DNA of 64,000 bases from Fictibacillus arsenicus (GTDB lineage Bacteria; Bacillota; Bacilli; Bacillales; Fictibacillaceae). The notes beneath the pieces were generated by a model. The model worked only from the letters and a program-made list of their open reading frames with translations. It had not been told where the DNA came from and ran no database searches. Position 1 is the first letter of the stretch; every line of letters begins with the position of its first letter. The position numbers and the translations under genes are program-made. This document shows positions 18,264 to 27,598 of this stretch, one piece after another. The stretch covers positions 1,922,001 through 1,986,000 of the forward strand of contig NZ_CP016761.1 of NCBI RefSeq assembly GCF_001642935.1, given 5' to 3'.

Positions 18264-19130
18264 ATGGCTACATTCAAAGATTTTCGTAACAGTATCAAAC
18301 CTAACTGGTGTCCGGGTTGTGGAGATTTTTCAGTACAGGCAGCTATTCAAAGAGCAGCAGCAAATGTCGGTTTAGAACCAGATAATCTAGCGGTTGTATC
18401 TGGAATCGGTTGTTCTGGGCGAATCTCTGGATATATTAAGTCCTATGGCTTCCATGGAATACATGGACGTTCACTGCCGATTGCACAAGGTGTAAAGATG
18501 GCAAACCGCGATTTAACCGTAATTGCTTCTGGCGGTGACGGTGACGGATTTGCGATTGGTATGGGTCATACAGTACATGCGATCAGAAGAAATATCGATA
18601 TCACATACATCGTAATGGATAACCAAATTTATGGGCTGACAAAAGGACAGACATCTCCCCGTTCAGATGTTGGTTTTAAGACAAAAAGTACGCCAGAAGG
18701 TTCTGTTGAATCAGCTATAGGCATTATGGAGCTTGCTTTAACTGCAGGTGCGACATTTGTTGCTCAAAGTTTCTCAACAGATCTGAAAGAACTTACTTCT
18801 ATTATTGAAGCAGGTATTAATCACAAAGGGTTCTCTTTAATCAACGTATTTTCGCCTTGTGTTACATACAATAAGGTAAACACATATGACTGGTTCAAAG
18901 AGCACTTGGTTCCGTTGAGCTCAATTGAAAACTATGATTCATCAAATCGAATGATGGCTATGCAAACATTGATGGAGAATAAAGGCCTTGTTAAAGGGAT
19001 TATCTATCAGGATAAGGTAAAGCCTTCTTATCAGGATCTTGCCCATGGTTACAGCAAAGAAGCTCTTGCTAAAATGGACTTGAACCTGTCTGAGGAAAAA
19101 TTCAATCAGCTTATGACAGAATTTATGTAA
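18264..19130 (+). CDS. korB: 2-oxoacid:ferredoxin oxidoreductase, beta subunit
   Basis: The 288-residue thiamine-diphosphate-binding partner of KorA, starting two bases after its stop. It has the NWCPGCGDFS cysteine motif that helps bind the iron-sulfur cluster, GIGCSGRISGY, and the ThDP motif GGDGDGFAIG ... MDNQIYGLTKGQ. The pair would feed reduced ferredoxin under conditions when the pyruvate/2-oxoglutarate dehydrogenase complexes are limiting; the exact 2-oxoacid is inferred from family usage. Confidence 0.93.
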   Translation: MATFKDFRNSIKPNWCPGCGDFSVQAAIQRAAANVGLEPDNLAVVSGIGCSGRISGYIKSYGFHGIHGRSLPIAQGVKMANRDLTVIASGGDGDGFAIGMGHTVHAIRRNIDITYIVMDNQIYGLTKGQTSPRSDVGFKTKSTPEGSVESAIGIMELALTAGATFVAQSFSTDLKELTSIIEAGINHKGFSLINVFSPCVTYNKVNTYDWFKEHLVPLSSIENYDSSNRMMAMQTLMENKGLVKGIIYQDKVKPSYQDLAHGYSKEALAKMDLNLSEEKFNQLMTEFM

Positions 19131-19137
19131 TTCATAG

Positions 19138-19167
19138 CCTCCTCCTATTTTTAGGCGGAGGTTTTTT
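19138..19167 (+). terminator. korAB terminator
   Basis: Stem CCTCCTCCTA / TAGGCGGAGG (one mismatch), loop TTTT, then TTTTTT. Confidence 0.85.
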
Positions 19168-19309
19168 GATTAAGTTAAAATTTTTTTAAGAATTTTTTTC
19201 GGTATCTGCGTATGTCCATCTGACATGAACACTGCTCTTTACCTCACTATTTTTAAAATGTACAATGATGTTGGATATGATATTTGATGTTTAGTGAGGA
19301 GTGTTCAGT

Positions 19310-20350
19310 GTGGAAGGAAAAATGAAAGCAATTGTTAAGCATCATGCGGGATACGGTGCTAGATTAGAAACAGTAGATATACCACAAATAAAAGAAGATG
19401 AAGTATTAATTAAGGTAAAAGCAACTTCGATCTGCGGAACGGATGTCCATATATACACTTGGGATGAATGGTCTCAAAGCCGTGTGAAAACTCCTTATGT
19501 TTTCGGACACGAGTTTTCAGGTATCGTTGAAAAAGTAGGAAGTTCAGTAAAAAATATTAACGCTGGTGATCATGTATCAGCAGAAACTCATATTGTTTGC
19601 CATTCTTGTCCACAATGTTTAAAAGGACAGTTCCATATCTGTAAAAACACAAAAATTATCGGAGTAGACACTCACGGCTGTTTTGCTGAATATGTTGCGA
19701 TGCCTGCAGAAAATATCTGGAAGAACGATCCTGATATGCCATTTGAACATGGTTCTATTCAAGAGCCGATGGGAAATGCCGTTCATACTGTTCTAGCTGG
19801 GGATGTAGCAGGGAAATCCGTTGCAGTGATCGGCTGCGGTCCGATAGGCATCATGGCCGTAAACGTAGCTAAAGCTGCAGGGGCAAGCCAGGTAATTGCC
19901 CTAGACCTAAATGAATACCGTCTTGATTTAGCCAAAAAAATTGGAGCAACAGCTGTTATTAATCCAAAGACTGAAGATCCAGTGGCAAAAGTGATGGAGC
20001 TTACAGACGGGAATGGTGTAGATGTTGTCTGTGAGATGAGCGGGCATCCTGTAGCGATCGACCAAGGGTTTAAAATGATTACGAACGGCGGCAGGGTATC
20101 AATTTTAAGTTTGCCTGTAAAGCCTGTTGAAATTGACCTTACAAATGATGTTGTCTTCAAAGGCGTAACAGTGCAAGGAATTACTGGCAGAAAGATGTAT
20201 GAAACGTGGCAGCAGGTTTCTGGACTTTTACAATCTGGAAACATGCATCCTGAAACAATCATCACCCACACTCTTCCAATGGAGCAGTTTGAGGAAGGTT
20301 TCGATTTAATGATAAAAGGCAATTGCGGAAAAGTAGTTTTAATTCCTTAG
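19310..20350 (+). CDS. tdh: L-threonine 3-dehydrogenase
   Basis: A zinc-dependent medium-chain dehydrogenase oxidising L-threonine to 2-amino-3-ketobutyrate with NAD. It shows the catalytic zinc ligands SICGTDVH and GHEFSG, a structural zinc lobe ([15 protein letters not shown]), and the nucleotide-binding GCGPIGIM. The GTG at 19310 is chosen because TGAGGAG lies eight bases upstream and the resulting N-terminus aligns with B. subtilis Tdh. The product is consumed by the next gene. Confidence 0.94.
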   Translation: MEGKMKAIVKHHAGYGARLETVDIPQIKEDEVLIKVKATSICGTDVHIYTWDEWSQSRVKTPYVFGHEFSGIVEKVGSSVKNINAGDHVSAETHIVCHSCPQCLKGQFHICKNTKIIGVDTHGCFAEYVAMPAENIWKNDPDMPFEHGSIQEPMGNAVHTVLAGDVAGKSVAVIGCGPIGIMAVNVAKAAGASQVIALDLNEYRLDLAKKIGATAVINPKTEDPVAKVMELTDGNGVDVVCEMSGHPVAIDQGFKMITNGGRVSILSLPVKPVEIDLTNDVVFKGVTVQGITGRKMYETWQQVSGLLQSGNMHPETIITHTLPMEQFEEGFDLMIKGNCGKVVLIP

Positions 20351-20367
20351 AAAGGGGCTTGATCGTG

Positions 20368-21543
20368 ATGAAAGGTTTTGAATATTTGCAAGAAGAATTA
20401 GACCATATGAAAGAAGAGGGGACGTTTAGAAAGCTCGTACCTCTTGAATCAGAACAAGGTTCTAAAGTTGTTATCAACGGCAAAGAAGTGATTCAGCTTT
20501 CTTCAAACAACTATTTAGGATTAACAAGTCATCCAAAAATGAAGCAAGCAGCATTAGAATCGGTAGAAAAGTTTGGTGTAGGAACAGGTTCCGTTCGTAC
20601 TATTGCAGGTACACTTTCTATGCACGAAGAATTTGAAAAAAAGCTTGCTGAATTTAAACATACAGAAGCATGCCTTGTATTCCAATCGGGTTTTTCTACA
20701 AACCAAGGAATCCTTTCAGCAATCCTGACCGATCAGGATGTCGTTATTTCAGATGAACTGAACCATGCATCAATAATAGATGGAATCCGTTTAACAAAAG
20801 CAAAAAGAAGAATCTATAAGCACGTAGATTTAGAAGATTTGGAAGCTGCGTTAAAAGAAACACAGGATTATAGAAAAAGAATCGTGGTAACAGATGGCGT
20901 ATTCTCAATGGACGGCAATATCGCACCACTCCCTGGAATCGTAGAACTTGCCGAGAAGTACGATGCACTAGTGATGGTTGACGATGCACATGCAAGCGGA
21001 GTTTTAGGAACTAACGGACGCGGGACGATTGATCACTTTAATTTAAACGGCCGCGTACATATCCAAGTCGGTACATTAAGTAAAGCTATTGGTGTTCTTG
21101 GGGGTTATATTGCAAGTACCCAAACTTTAAGAGACTACCTGATCCATAAGGGACGTCCTTTCCTTTTCAGTACCTCTCATCCGCCTGCAGTTATTGCTGC
21201 AAGTTCTGCTGCTATTGATGTTTTAGAAGAAGAACCAGAACACATGGAACGTTTGTGGGAAAATACGAAATTCTTTAAAGCGGGTCTTAAAGAACTTGGA
21301 TTCAATACTGGTGTAAGTGAAACTCCTATCACTCCTGTTCTTGTAGGTGATGATGCTTTAGCTCATAAGCTTTCAGATACATTGTTAAAGTATGGTGTAT
21401 TCGCCCAAGGTATCGCATTCCCGACAGTTGCAAAAGGGAAAGCACGTGTAAGAACAATCGTAACTGCGCAGCATACTAAAGAAGAATTGCAAACGGCCCT
21501 AGATGCATTTGAAAAGGCTGGGAAAGAACTAGAGATTATTTAA
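20368..21543 (+). CDS. kbl: Glycine C-acetyltransferase (2-amino-3-ketobutyrate CoA ligase)
   Basis: A PLP enzyme converting 2-amino-3-ketobutyrate and CoA to glycine and acetyl-CoA, completing threonine catabolism with Tdh. The 391-residue protein belongs to the alpha-oxoamine synthases: [29 protein letters not shown] and the PLP lysine in VGTLSKAIG. The ATG at 20368 follows AAAGGGG at 12 bases; a GTG three bases earlier is a possible alternative. It lies 17 bases after tdh and is cotranscribed. Confidence 0.94.
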   Translation: MKGFEYLQEELDHMKEEGTFRKLVPLESEQGSKVVINGKEVIQLSSNNYLGLTSHPKMKQAALESVEKFGVGTGSVRTIAGTLSMHEEFEKKLAEFKHTEACLVFQSGFSTNQGILSAILTDQDVVISDELNHASIIDGIRLTKAKRRIYKHVDLEDLEAALKETQDYRKRIVVTDGVFSMDGNIAPLPGIVELAEKYDALVMVDDAHASGVLGTNGRGTIDHFNLNGRVHIQVGTLSKAIGVLGGYIASTQTLRDYLIHKGRPFLFSTSHPPAVIAASSAAIDVLEEEPEHMERLWENTKFFKAGLKELGFNTGVSETPITPVLVGDDALAHKLSDTLLKYGVFAQGIAFPTVAKGKARVRTIVTAQHTKEELQTALDAFEKAGKELEII

Positions 21544-21566
21544 TGTAAAAGCTGTTTTCTTATACT

Positions 21567-21718
21567 TTGTTGCTCTTGAAAGTAGTTGATTTCCGTTCCA
21601 GGATGCTCGCTTTCCGCGGGGCGTGCGGTGAGCCTCCTTGGCGCCATGCACCATTAGGAGTCTCACCTGTCCCGCTGACCCCGCTGGAGTCTCACACCTT
21701 GCACTCCAATCAACTTTT
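21567..21718 (-). repeat. Dispersed ~150-bp intergenic repeat, copy 3 (inverted)
   Basis: On the plus strand it reads GTTGCTCTTGAAAGTAGTTGATTTCCG ... in reverse order to copies 1 and 2, ending CACTCCAATCAACTTTT. Core GCTTTCCGCGGGGCGTGCGG matches copy 1 closely. The opposite orientation shows it is not tied to the transcription direction of the flanking genes. Confidence 0.85.
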
Positions 21719-21775
21719 CAATGAAGGCATGTGAAAAGGACTTTTAGCAACAATTTTTTAGAAAAGAGCCAATGC

Positions 21776-21802
21776 AAAAAGAAGGAGAAATCCTTCTTTT
21801 TT
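21776..21802 (+). terminator. Terminator downstream of the kbl repeat
   Basis: AAAAAGAAGGA / TCCTTCTTTTT with loop GAAA. It probably ends tdh-kbl transcription that has read through repeat copy 3. Confidence 0.8.
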
Positions 21803-21881
21803 GTTTGCACCAACGATGATAGTTACCATAATAACATTATTTAAACAAGTGGGATTTCACGTTTAAATAAAACCATTTATT

Positions 21882-21890
21882 TGATATAAT
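21882..21890 (+). promoter_or_regulatory. Extended -10 promoter for miaB-ricA
   Basis: TGATATAAT is an extended -10 (TG-N-TATAAT) about 75 bases before the miaB start, with only a weak -35 (TTTAAA) upstream. Confidence 0.6.
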
Positions 21891-21966
21891 GTTACAGTTA
21901 GATGTATGTTTTATTGAAAGATAGTAGCAGCAATATGCAGCAAAGGCAGTTAGGAGTGAAAATGTC

Positions 21967-23481
21967 TTGGATACAAAAGACAATAAAACTATAAATAAAG
22001 ATAAAAATAGAGACTACTCACAATATTTTCAAACTACTTATGCTCCGCCTTCTTTAAAAGATGCAAAAAAGCGCGGTAAAGAGCAGACTCAAATTTTAAA
22101 AGATTTCACGATTCCCGAGAATTTAAAAAATATAGGTGCTGGGAAGAAGTTCTATATTCGTACTTACGGATGCCAGATGAACGAACATGATACTGAGGTT
22201 ATGGCTGGCATACTCAATGAGATGGGTTATGAAGTCACAGACTCTACAGAAGATGCAGATGTAATTTTATTAAATACATGTGCGATTCGTGAAAATGCTG
22301 AAAATAAAGTTTTCGGTGAGCTAGGACATTTAAAACATACAAAAGCGAACAATCCAAACTTGCTATTAGGTGTCTGCGGATGTATGTCTCAGGAAGAATC
22401 TGTTGTAAACCGAATACTATCAACTTATCCTCAAGTAGACATGATCTTTGGTACTCACAATATTCATCGTCTGCCTCAAATCATTGAAAATGCGCTTTTT
22501 TCAAAAGAAATGGTCGTTGAGGTTTGGTCAAAAGAGGGTGACATTGTTGAAAACCTTCCAAGAAAACGCAAAGGTAATGTAAAAGGCTGGGTTAACATTA
22601 TGTACGGATGTGACAAGTTCTGTACGTATTGTATCGTTCCATATACACGCGGCAAGGAACGCAGCAGACATCCGCAGGATATTATCGAGGAAGTCAGACA
22701 GCTGGCGAGAGAAGGCTATAAGGAAGTTACATTGTTAGGTCAAAATGTAAATGCTTACGGCAAAGATTTCGAAGACTTAAATTACGGTCTTGGAGATCTA
22801 ATGGATGAGATCCGTAAGATTGATATACCAAGACTGCGATTTACGACTAGTCATCCACGTGATTTTGATGACCGTTTGATCAAAGTACTTGCTAAAGGCG
22901 GAAATATCGTCGATCACATCCATCTTCCTGTTCAGCACGGAAATAGTGATATCTTAAAATTAATGGCTCGTAAATATACACGTGAGCACTATCTGGAGCT
23001 TGTCAACAAGATAAAGGCTGCCGTTCCAAATGCAGCTTTAACAACAGATATTATTGTCGGATTCCCAAATGAAACAGACGAACAGTTTGAAGAAACAATT
23101 ACCCTTGTAAAAGAAGTAGAGTACGATGCTGCGTTTACGTTTATTTATTCACCTCGAGAAGGTACTCCGGCTGCAAAGATGAAAGACAATGTGCCAATGG
23201 AGGTTAAACGTGAGCGTCTCCAGCGTTTGAACAGCGTTTTAAATGATATTTCACTTCGCAAGAACCAAGCTTACATTGGAAAAGTTGTAGAAGTGCTCGT
23301 TGAAGGAGAAAGCAAAAAGAATCCTGATGTGCTGACCGGTCACACTGGCTCAAATAAAGTAGTAAACTTTAAAGCTCCTAAACACTTGATCGGTGAAATT
23401 GTAAAAGTTAAGATTACTGATGCTAAAACATGGAACCTTGGCGGAGAATTGGTCGTAGAAAAATCAGAGGTGGTAAGCTAA
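21967..23481 (+). CDS. miaB: tRNA-2-methylthio-N6-dimethylallyladenosine synthase
   Basis: A radical-SAM methylthiotransferase acting on i6A37 of tRNAs, the base made by MiaA, which is encoded further along. It has the N-terminal cluster cysteines ([23 protein letters not shown]), the radical SAM CxxxCxxC in [10 protein letters not shown], and a C-terminal TRAM domain. The start is TTG with AGGAGTG nine bases upstream; the charged N-terminal ~60 residues match the long Bacillus form (504 residues). Confidence 0.96.
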   Translation: MDTKDNKTINKDKNRDYSQYFQTTYAPPSLKDAKKRGKEQTQILKDFTIPENLKNIGAGKKFYIRTYGCQMNEHDTEVMAGILNEMGYEVTDSTEDADVILLNTCAIRENAENKVFGELGHLKHTKANNPNLLLGVCGCMSQEESVVNRILSTYPQVDMIFGTHNIHRLPQIIENALFSKEMVVEVWSKEGDIVENLPRKRKGNVKGWVNIMYGCDKFCTYCIVPYTRGKERSRHPQDIIEEVRQLAREGYKEVTLLGQNVNAYGKDFEDLNYGLGDLMDEIRKIDIPRLRFTTSHPRDFDDRLIKVLAKGGNIVDHIHLPVQHGNSDILKLMARKYTREHYLELVNKIKAAVPNAALTTDIIVGFPNETDEQFEETITLVKEVEYDAAFTFIYSPREGTPAAKMKDNVPMEVKRERLQRLNSVLNDISLRKNQAYIGKVVEVLVEGESKKNPDVLTGHTGSNKVVNFKAPKHLIGEIVKVKITDAKTWNLGGELVVEKSEVVS

Positions 23482-23915
23482 TGACAACTTATACTAAAGA
23501 AGAAATTTTAGGTAAAGCGAAAGAACTTGCGAAAATGATCGCGACAACTGAAGAAGTAGAATTTTTTAAGAAAGCTGAGGCTCAAATCAACACGAATGCC
23601 AACGTTGCTAAATTAATGGGTCAAATAAAGAATATGCAAAAGCAAGCTGTTAATCTTCAGCATTATCAAAAACATGAAGCTTCTAGAGAAGTAGAAGAAA
23701 AGATTGACGCACTTATGGCGGAACTTGACAGCATCCCTGTCGTTCAGGAATTTAAGCAGTCACAAAATGATGTGAATGATATTCTGCAAATGGTTTCACA
23801 TACAATCTCAAACAAAGTAACAGATGAGATCATTGAATCGACTGGCGGAGATCTTCTTAAAGGAACAACAGGTTCTCAAGAAGGGTGTTCACCTGGCGGC
23901 TGCGGCTGCCACTAA
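23481..23915 (+). CDS. ricA: RicA (YmcA) regulator of RNase Y activity and development
   Basis: A 144-residue helical YlbF/YmcA-family protein. In B. subtilis RicA acts in a complex with RicF and RicT, carrying iron-sulfur clusters, that affects sporulation, competence, biofilm formation and RNase Y-dependent RNA maturation. The C-terminal tail is cysteine-rich (GCSPGGCGCH), matching cluster binding. The ATG overlaps the miaB stop (CTAATG), so the two are translationally coupled. Confidence 0.93.
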   Translation: MTTYTKEEILGKAKELAKMIATTEEVEFFKKAEAQINTNANVAKLMGQIKNMQKQAVNLQHYQKHEASREVEEKIDALMAELDSIPVVQEFKQSQNDVNDILQMVSHTISNKVTDEIIESTGGDLLKGTTGSQEGCSPGGCGCH

Positions 23916-23927
23916 TATATTTTTAAG

Positions 23928-23958
23928 ACACGATGTTCTGTAGAGCATCGTGTTTTTT
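23928..23958 (+). terminator. miaB-ricA terminator
   Basis: ACACGATG / CATCGTGT stem followed by TTTTT. Confidence 0.88.
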
Positions 23959-24022
23959 GTTGTTCTTCACATTCTTAAGCAAATAAATGTGGTCAAGAAA
24001 TAGGTGAAAGCTGAAAATCAGG

Positions 24023-24122
24023 TTTTATGATCCTTCAAAATATTTTATGAGCCTTTAACAACATTTATGGTCCTTCAAATTTATTTATGATCCTTCAAAA
24101 AGTTTTATAGGCTTTTCGACAA
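24023..24122 (+). repeat. Five-unit tandem repeat with exact 20-bp period
   Basis: Units resembling TTTTATGATCCTTCAAAATA occur five times with the invariant TTAT spaced exactly 20 bases apart (A of TTAT at 24027, 24047, 24067, 24087 and 24107). The units differ at several positions. It lies in the 392-base gap between ricA and cotE; the rest of that gap is AT-rich with no gene. A period not divisible by three rules out a repeated peptide. Confidence 0.85.
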
Positions 24123-24307
24123 TCGCTTACTTCAGAGCATTTTCCATTCAAATATAATTTCACGTACCGTACATCAAAAAATTTTTTGAACATTGTTCTA
24201 AGAAAGCCCATATACATAGACTAATTGATGATTTTCATATTAATAAGCACAATAGGCATTTGCCCTGCATAAAATGTATGGAGAGCGGAAATAGGAGGGA
24301 TTCATGT

Positions 24308-24880
24308 ATGGCTAGACACGTTGAACAAGAGCTGACTTACAGAGAGATCATTACAAAAGCGGTGTGTGGTAAAGGCAGAAAGTTTTCTCAGGCGACCCAT
24401 ACGATTGCACCAGCTCATCGTCCCAGCAGTATTTTAGGATGCTGGATCATTAATCATGCTTATAAGCCGAAGAGAAACGGTGAATGTGTGGAAGTTGAAG
24501 GAAGCTATGATATTAACGTTTGGTACTCATACAATGATAATACTAGAACGGAAGTAGTAACTGAAACCATTCATTTTAAAGATAAAGTGGATTTGAGTGT
24601 AAGAGACAAAAACGCGCTCGGGAACCAGTATGAAGTAACTTGCCGTGCACTGCAGGAACCGAATACGCTTGAAGCAACTATTTCTCCAAACGGCAATAAA
24701 GTCATTGTTCAAGTAGAAAGAGAGTTTGTATGTGAGATCATTGGAGAGACAAAGGTTTGCGTTTACGTGAATCCGGATGGATTTGACGATGAGAATACAA
24801 GAGATTGGGAATATGATGTTGATGATGAAAACTTCGAAGATCTTGATCCTAATTTTCTGATTGGCGATTTAGAAGAATAA
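24308..24880 (+). CDS. cotE: Outer spore coat morphogenetic protein CotE
   Basis: A 190-residue protein that recruits the outer coat. Family landmarks are YREIITKAV, the [12 protein letters not shown] segment, [20 protein letters not shown] and an acidic C-terminus ending in NFLIGDLEE. It is slightly longer than B. subtilis CotE through an N-terminal extension. The ATG at 24308 follows AGGAGGGATTC; an out-of-frame ATG overlaps it. Mother-cell (sigma-E/K) expression is expected but no promoter was assigned with confidence. Confidence 0.95.
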   Translation: MARHVEQELTYREIITKAVCGKGRKFSQATHTIAPAHRPSSILGCWIINHAYKPKRNGECVEVEGSYDINVWYSYNDNTRTEVVTETIHFKDKVDLSVRDKNALGNQYEVTCRALQEPNTLEATISPNGNKVIVQVEREFVCEIIGETKVCVYVNPDGFDDENTRDWEYDVDDENFEDLDPNFLIGDLEE

Positions 24881-24887
24881 CAAGAAG

Positions 24888-24912
24888 CGGGGAGAATTCT
24901 TCCCGTTTTTTT
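24888..24912 (+). terminator. cotE terminator
   Basis: CGGGGAG / CTTCCCG stem (one G-T pair) followed by TTTTTTT. Confidence 0.82.
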
Positions 24913-24945
24913 CATGCAGAGAAAACGAAATGAAGTGAGGAGTTA

Positions 24946-24954
24946 TGATATAAT
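24946..24954 (+). promoter_or_regulatory. Extended -10 promoter for mutSL
   Basis: TGATATAAT, 36 bases before the mutS start. The -35 region is weak, as is usual with an extended -10. Confidence 0.6.
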
Positions 24955-24989
24955 AGCAACATCGAAATGTTATGAAAAAAGGTGAAATC

Positions 24990-27581
24990 ATGTCGCAGTA
25001 TACTCCAATGATACAACAATACTTATCTATTAAGGCAGCTCATCAAGATGCCTTTTTATTTTTTCGTTTAGGCGATTTTTATGAAATGTTTTTTGATGAT
25101 GCTGTTCAGGCAGCTCAAATTTTAGAGATTACATTAACGAGCAGAGATGGGGGCAGCCAGGATCGCATACCAATGTGCGGTGTGCCTTATCATTCTTCTG
25201 CAGGTTATATAAAAACACTGGTAGAAAACGGCTATAAAGTAGCCATCTGTGAACAAGTAGAAGACCCTAAACAAGCAGTAGGGGTTGTGAAGCGGGAAGT
25301 TATTCAGATCATAACACCAGGAACGGTAATTGATGATCATTTATTGCAAGACAGGGAAAATAATTATCTCGTTTCAATTGAAAGAGAAAATGATTTATTT
25401 GCTTATGTCCTTTGTGACTTATCTACTGGAGAATTAAAAGGATATACATATATCGGCAATCAGCTATCATTCATCCAATTGCTCTTAAGCCAAGGTGTTA
25501 AAGAAATCGTTGGAGATGAGGAGTTACATACTGATTGGAATGAAAAGATGTCTCTCAATGGACAAGCTTCAATTTCAGTTCAACAAGAGACTACCGTCGA
25601 AGAAAAATTTCAGCATCTCACAATAGATATCACGCCTCTTCCTTTATTGAAAGCAGCTGGCAGACTGTTTCATTACTTAAACTATACGCAGAAGCGTTCC
25701 TTTCAGCATCTAAAGCCGGTTGAATACCAGCAGAATGACTTAAGAATGAAGCTGGACGCTTTTTCAAAAAGAAATCTAGAGCTCACTGAGTCAATTCGTG
25801 CAAAAGGCAAAAAAGGTTCGCTCCTTTGGCTGTTAGATTCTACTATGACTGCAATGGGAGCCAGAAAACTTAAACAATGGGTAGAAGAACCGCTTTTTGT
25901 GAAGAAGACTATCGAAAAACGTTTACAGCTTGTAGAAGAGCTCATTAATGAGTTTTTTATCCGTGAAGAAATGAAAGAACAGCTGAAGTCAGTTTATGAC
26001 ATGGAACGGCTGATCGCTAAAATCTCTTATGGAAATGCAAGTCCAAGAGATTTGGTCCAGTTAAAAAGATCACTGTTAAGCGTTCCTGTACTTAAAGAAA
26101 AAATAAGTCAAATTCCGGGTGAGTATGCATCAGAAATTTATGAAAAGATGAAGGATCATAAAGAGTTGGCTCAATTTTTGGATTCAGCTGTACATGATGA
26201 AGCTCCAGTTCAAATTAAAGAAGGCGGAATCATAAAAAAAGGCTATAATGCTAAGCTGGATGAATATAAAGATGCGAGCATGAACGGAAAAGCTTGGATC
26301 GCTGCACTAGAACAGAAAGAAAAAACAGAAACCGGAATTAAATCCTTAAAAATAGGATTTAATAAAATATTCGGCTATTATATCGAAGTTACGAAATCTA
26401 ACTTATCGATGGTACCAGCTGAACGATATGAACGAAAACAGACTCTTGCAAACGCAGAAAGGTATGTAACACCCGAACTTAAAGAAAAAGAGCGTATTAT
26501 TTTAGAAGCTGAAGAAAAAATATCAGGCCTTGAGCACACATTATTCTTAGAAGTTAGAGAATATGTGAAGCAATATATACCTGGACTTCAGCAGCTGGCT
26601 TCTGCGATTTCAGAACTGGACGTCATTCAATCATTTGCCGCAATCAGTGAACAGTACCGTTATGTAAGACCTACCGTTTCAGAGGATGGAAAAGTAAACA
26701 TTGTCGGTGGCCGTCATCCAGTTGTAGAAAAAGTAATGGATGCACAAGAATATGTTCCAAATGATATTTTCTTAAATAATGAAAGAAATATGCTTTTGAT
26801 CACCGGACCTAACATGGCAGGTAAGAGTACGTATATGCGCCAGCTTGCCTTAACTGCCATTATGATGCAGATTGGCTGTTTTGTACCTGCAGAACAAGCT
26901 GAATTGCCGATGTTTGATCAAATCTTTACAAGGATTGGTGCAGCTGATGATTTAGTAGGCGGACAAAGTACGTTTATGGTAGAAATGCTTGAAACAAACT
27001 TTGCTCTTACAAGTGCGACAGAAAATAGTTTGATTCTTCTCGATGAAATCGGGCGTGGAACTTCAACTTATGATGGGATGGCACTTGCACAGTCTATAAT
27101 CGAATTTATCCATGAAAGAATTCAAGCGAAGACGCTCTTTTCTACCCATTATCATGAGCTGACTGTTCTTGAGAATTCACTTCCATCTTTAAAGAATGTT
27201 TTTGTAAGTGCTGTCGAGGAAAATGGAAGTCTCGTATTTTTGCATAAAGTAATTGATGGACAAGCTGATAAAAGTTTCGGGATTCAAGTAGCAGAACTGG
27301 CAGATCTTCCTCAGGATGTTATACAAAGAGCAAAGACAATCCTGCAGACTTATGAAAAACAAGAAAAGAATGAAGCGCTGCCTATCCAGGAAGTCTCTGC
27401 CGCAAAAGAAGAAGTGCAGGAAAGCCAGCTAAGTTTGTTTGCTGAAAAAAGCACAGTTTCCCGAAAAAGAGATTTAAAAGAAAATGACGTTTTAAAAGAT
27501 TTAAAAGCATTGAATGTCCTTGAAATGACACCGCTTGAGGCGATGAATGCTTTATATAAACTGCATACCAAACTGAAATAA
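24990..27581 (+). CDS. mutS: DNA mismatch repair protein MutS
   Basis: The mismatch-recognition ATPase, 863 residues. The N-terminal mismatch-binding domain has FFRLGDFYEMFFDDA; the ATPase has Walker A GPNMAGKST, FTRIGAADDL and LLDEIGRGTS. Near the C-terminus QLSLF is a classic beta-clamp-binding motif. The ATG at 24990 (MSQYTPMIQQYL) follows AAAAGGTG; an upstream in-frame ATG at 24972 would add six residues. mutL follows after 17 bases. Confidence 0.97.
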   Translation: MSQYTPMIQQYLSIKAAHQDAFLFFRLGDFYEMFFDDAVQAAQILEITLTSRDGGSQDRIPMCGVPYHSSAGYIKTLVENGYKVAICEQVEDPKQAVGVVKREVIQIITPGTVIDDHLLQDRENNYLVSIERENDLFAYVLCDLSTGELKGYTYIGNQLSFIQLLLSQGVKEIVGDEELHTDWNEKMSLNGQASISVQQETTVEEKFQHLTIDITPLPLLKAAGRLFHYLNYTQKRSFQHLKPVEYQQNDLRMKLDAFSKRNLELTESIRAKGKKGSLLWLLDSTMTAMGARKLKQWVEEPLFVKKTIEKRLQLVEELINEFFIREEMKEQLKSVYDMERLIAKISYGNASPRDLVQLKRSLLSVPVLKEKISQIPGEYASEIYEKMKDHKELAQFLDSAVHDEAPVQIKEGGIIKKGYNAKLDEYKDASMNGKAWIAALEQKEKTETGIKSLKIGFNKIFGYYIEVTKSNLSMVPAERYERKQTLANAERYVTPELKEKERIILEAEEKISGLEHTLFLEVREYVKQYIPGLQQLASAISELDVIQSFAAISEQYRYVRPTVSEDGKVNIVGGRHPVVEKVMDAQEYVPNDIFLNNERNMLLITGPNMAGKSTYMRQLALTAIMMQIGCFVPAEQAELPMFDQIFTRIGAADDLVGGQSTFMVEMLETNFALTSATENSLILLDEIGRGTSTYDGMALAQSIIEFIHERIQAKTLFSTHYHELTVLENSLPSLKNVFVSAVEENGSLVFLHKVIDGQADKSFGIQVAELADLPQDVIQRAKTILQTYEKQEKNEALPIQEVSAAKEEVQESQLSLFAEKSTVSRKRDLKENDVLKDLKALNVLEMTPLEAMNALYKLHTKLK

Positions 27582-27598
27582 AAAGGAGGCTATAAAAG

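Noticed and set aside
24023-24122. Tandem 20-bp units considered as a CRISPR array
   Set aside because: Units are contiguous and degenerate with no separate unique spacers, and no cas genes are present.
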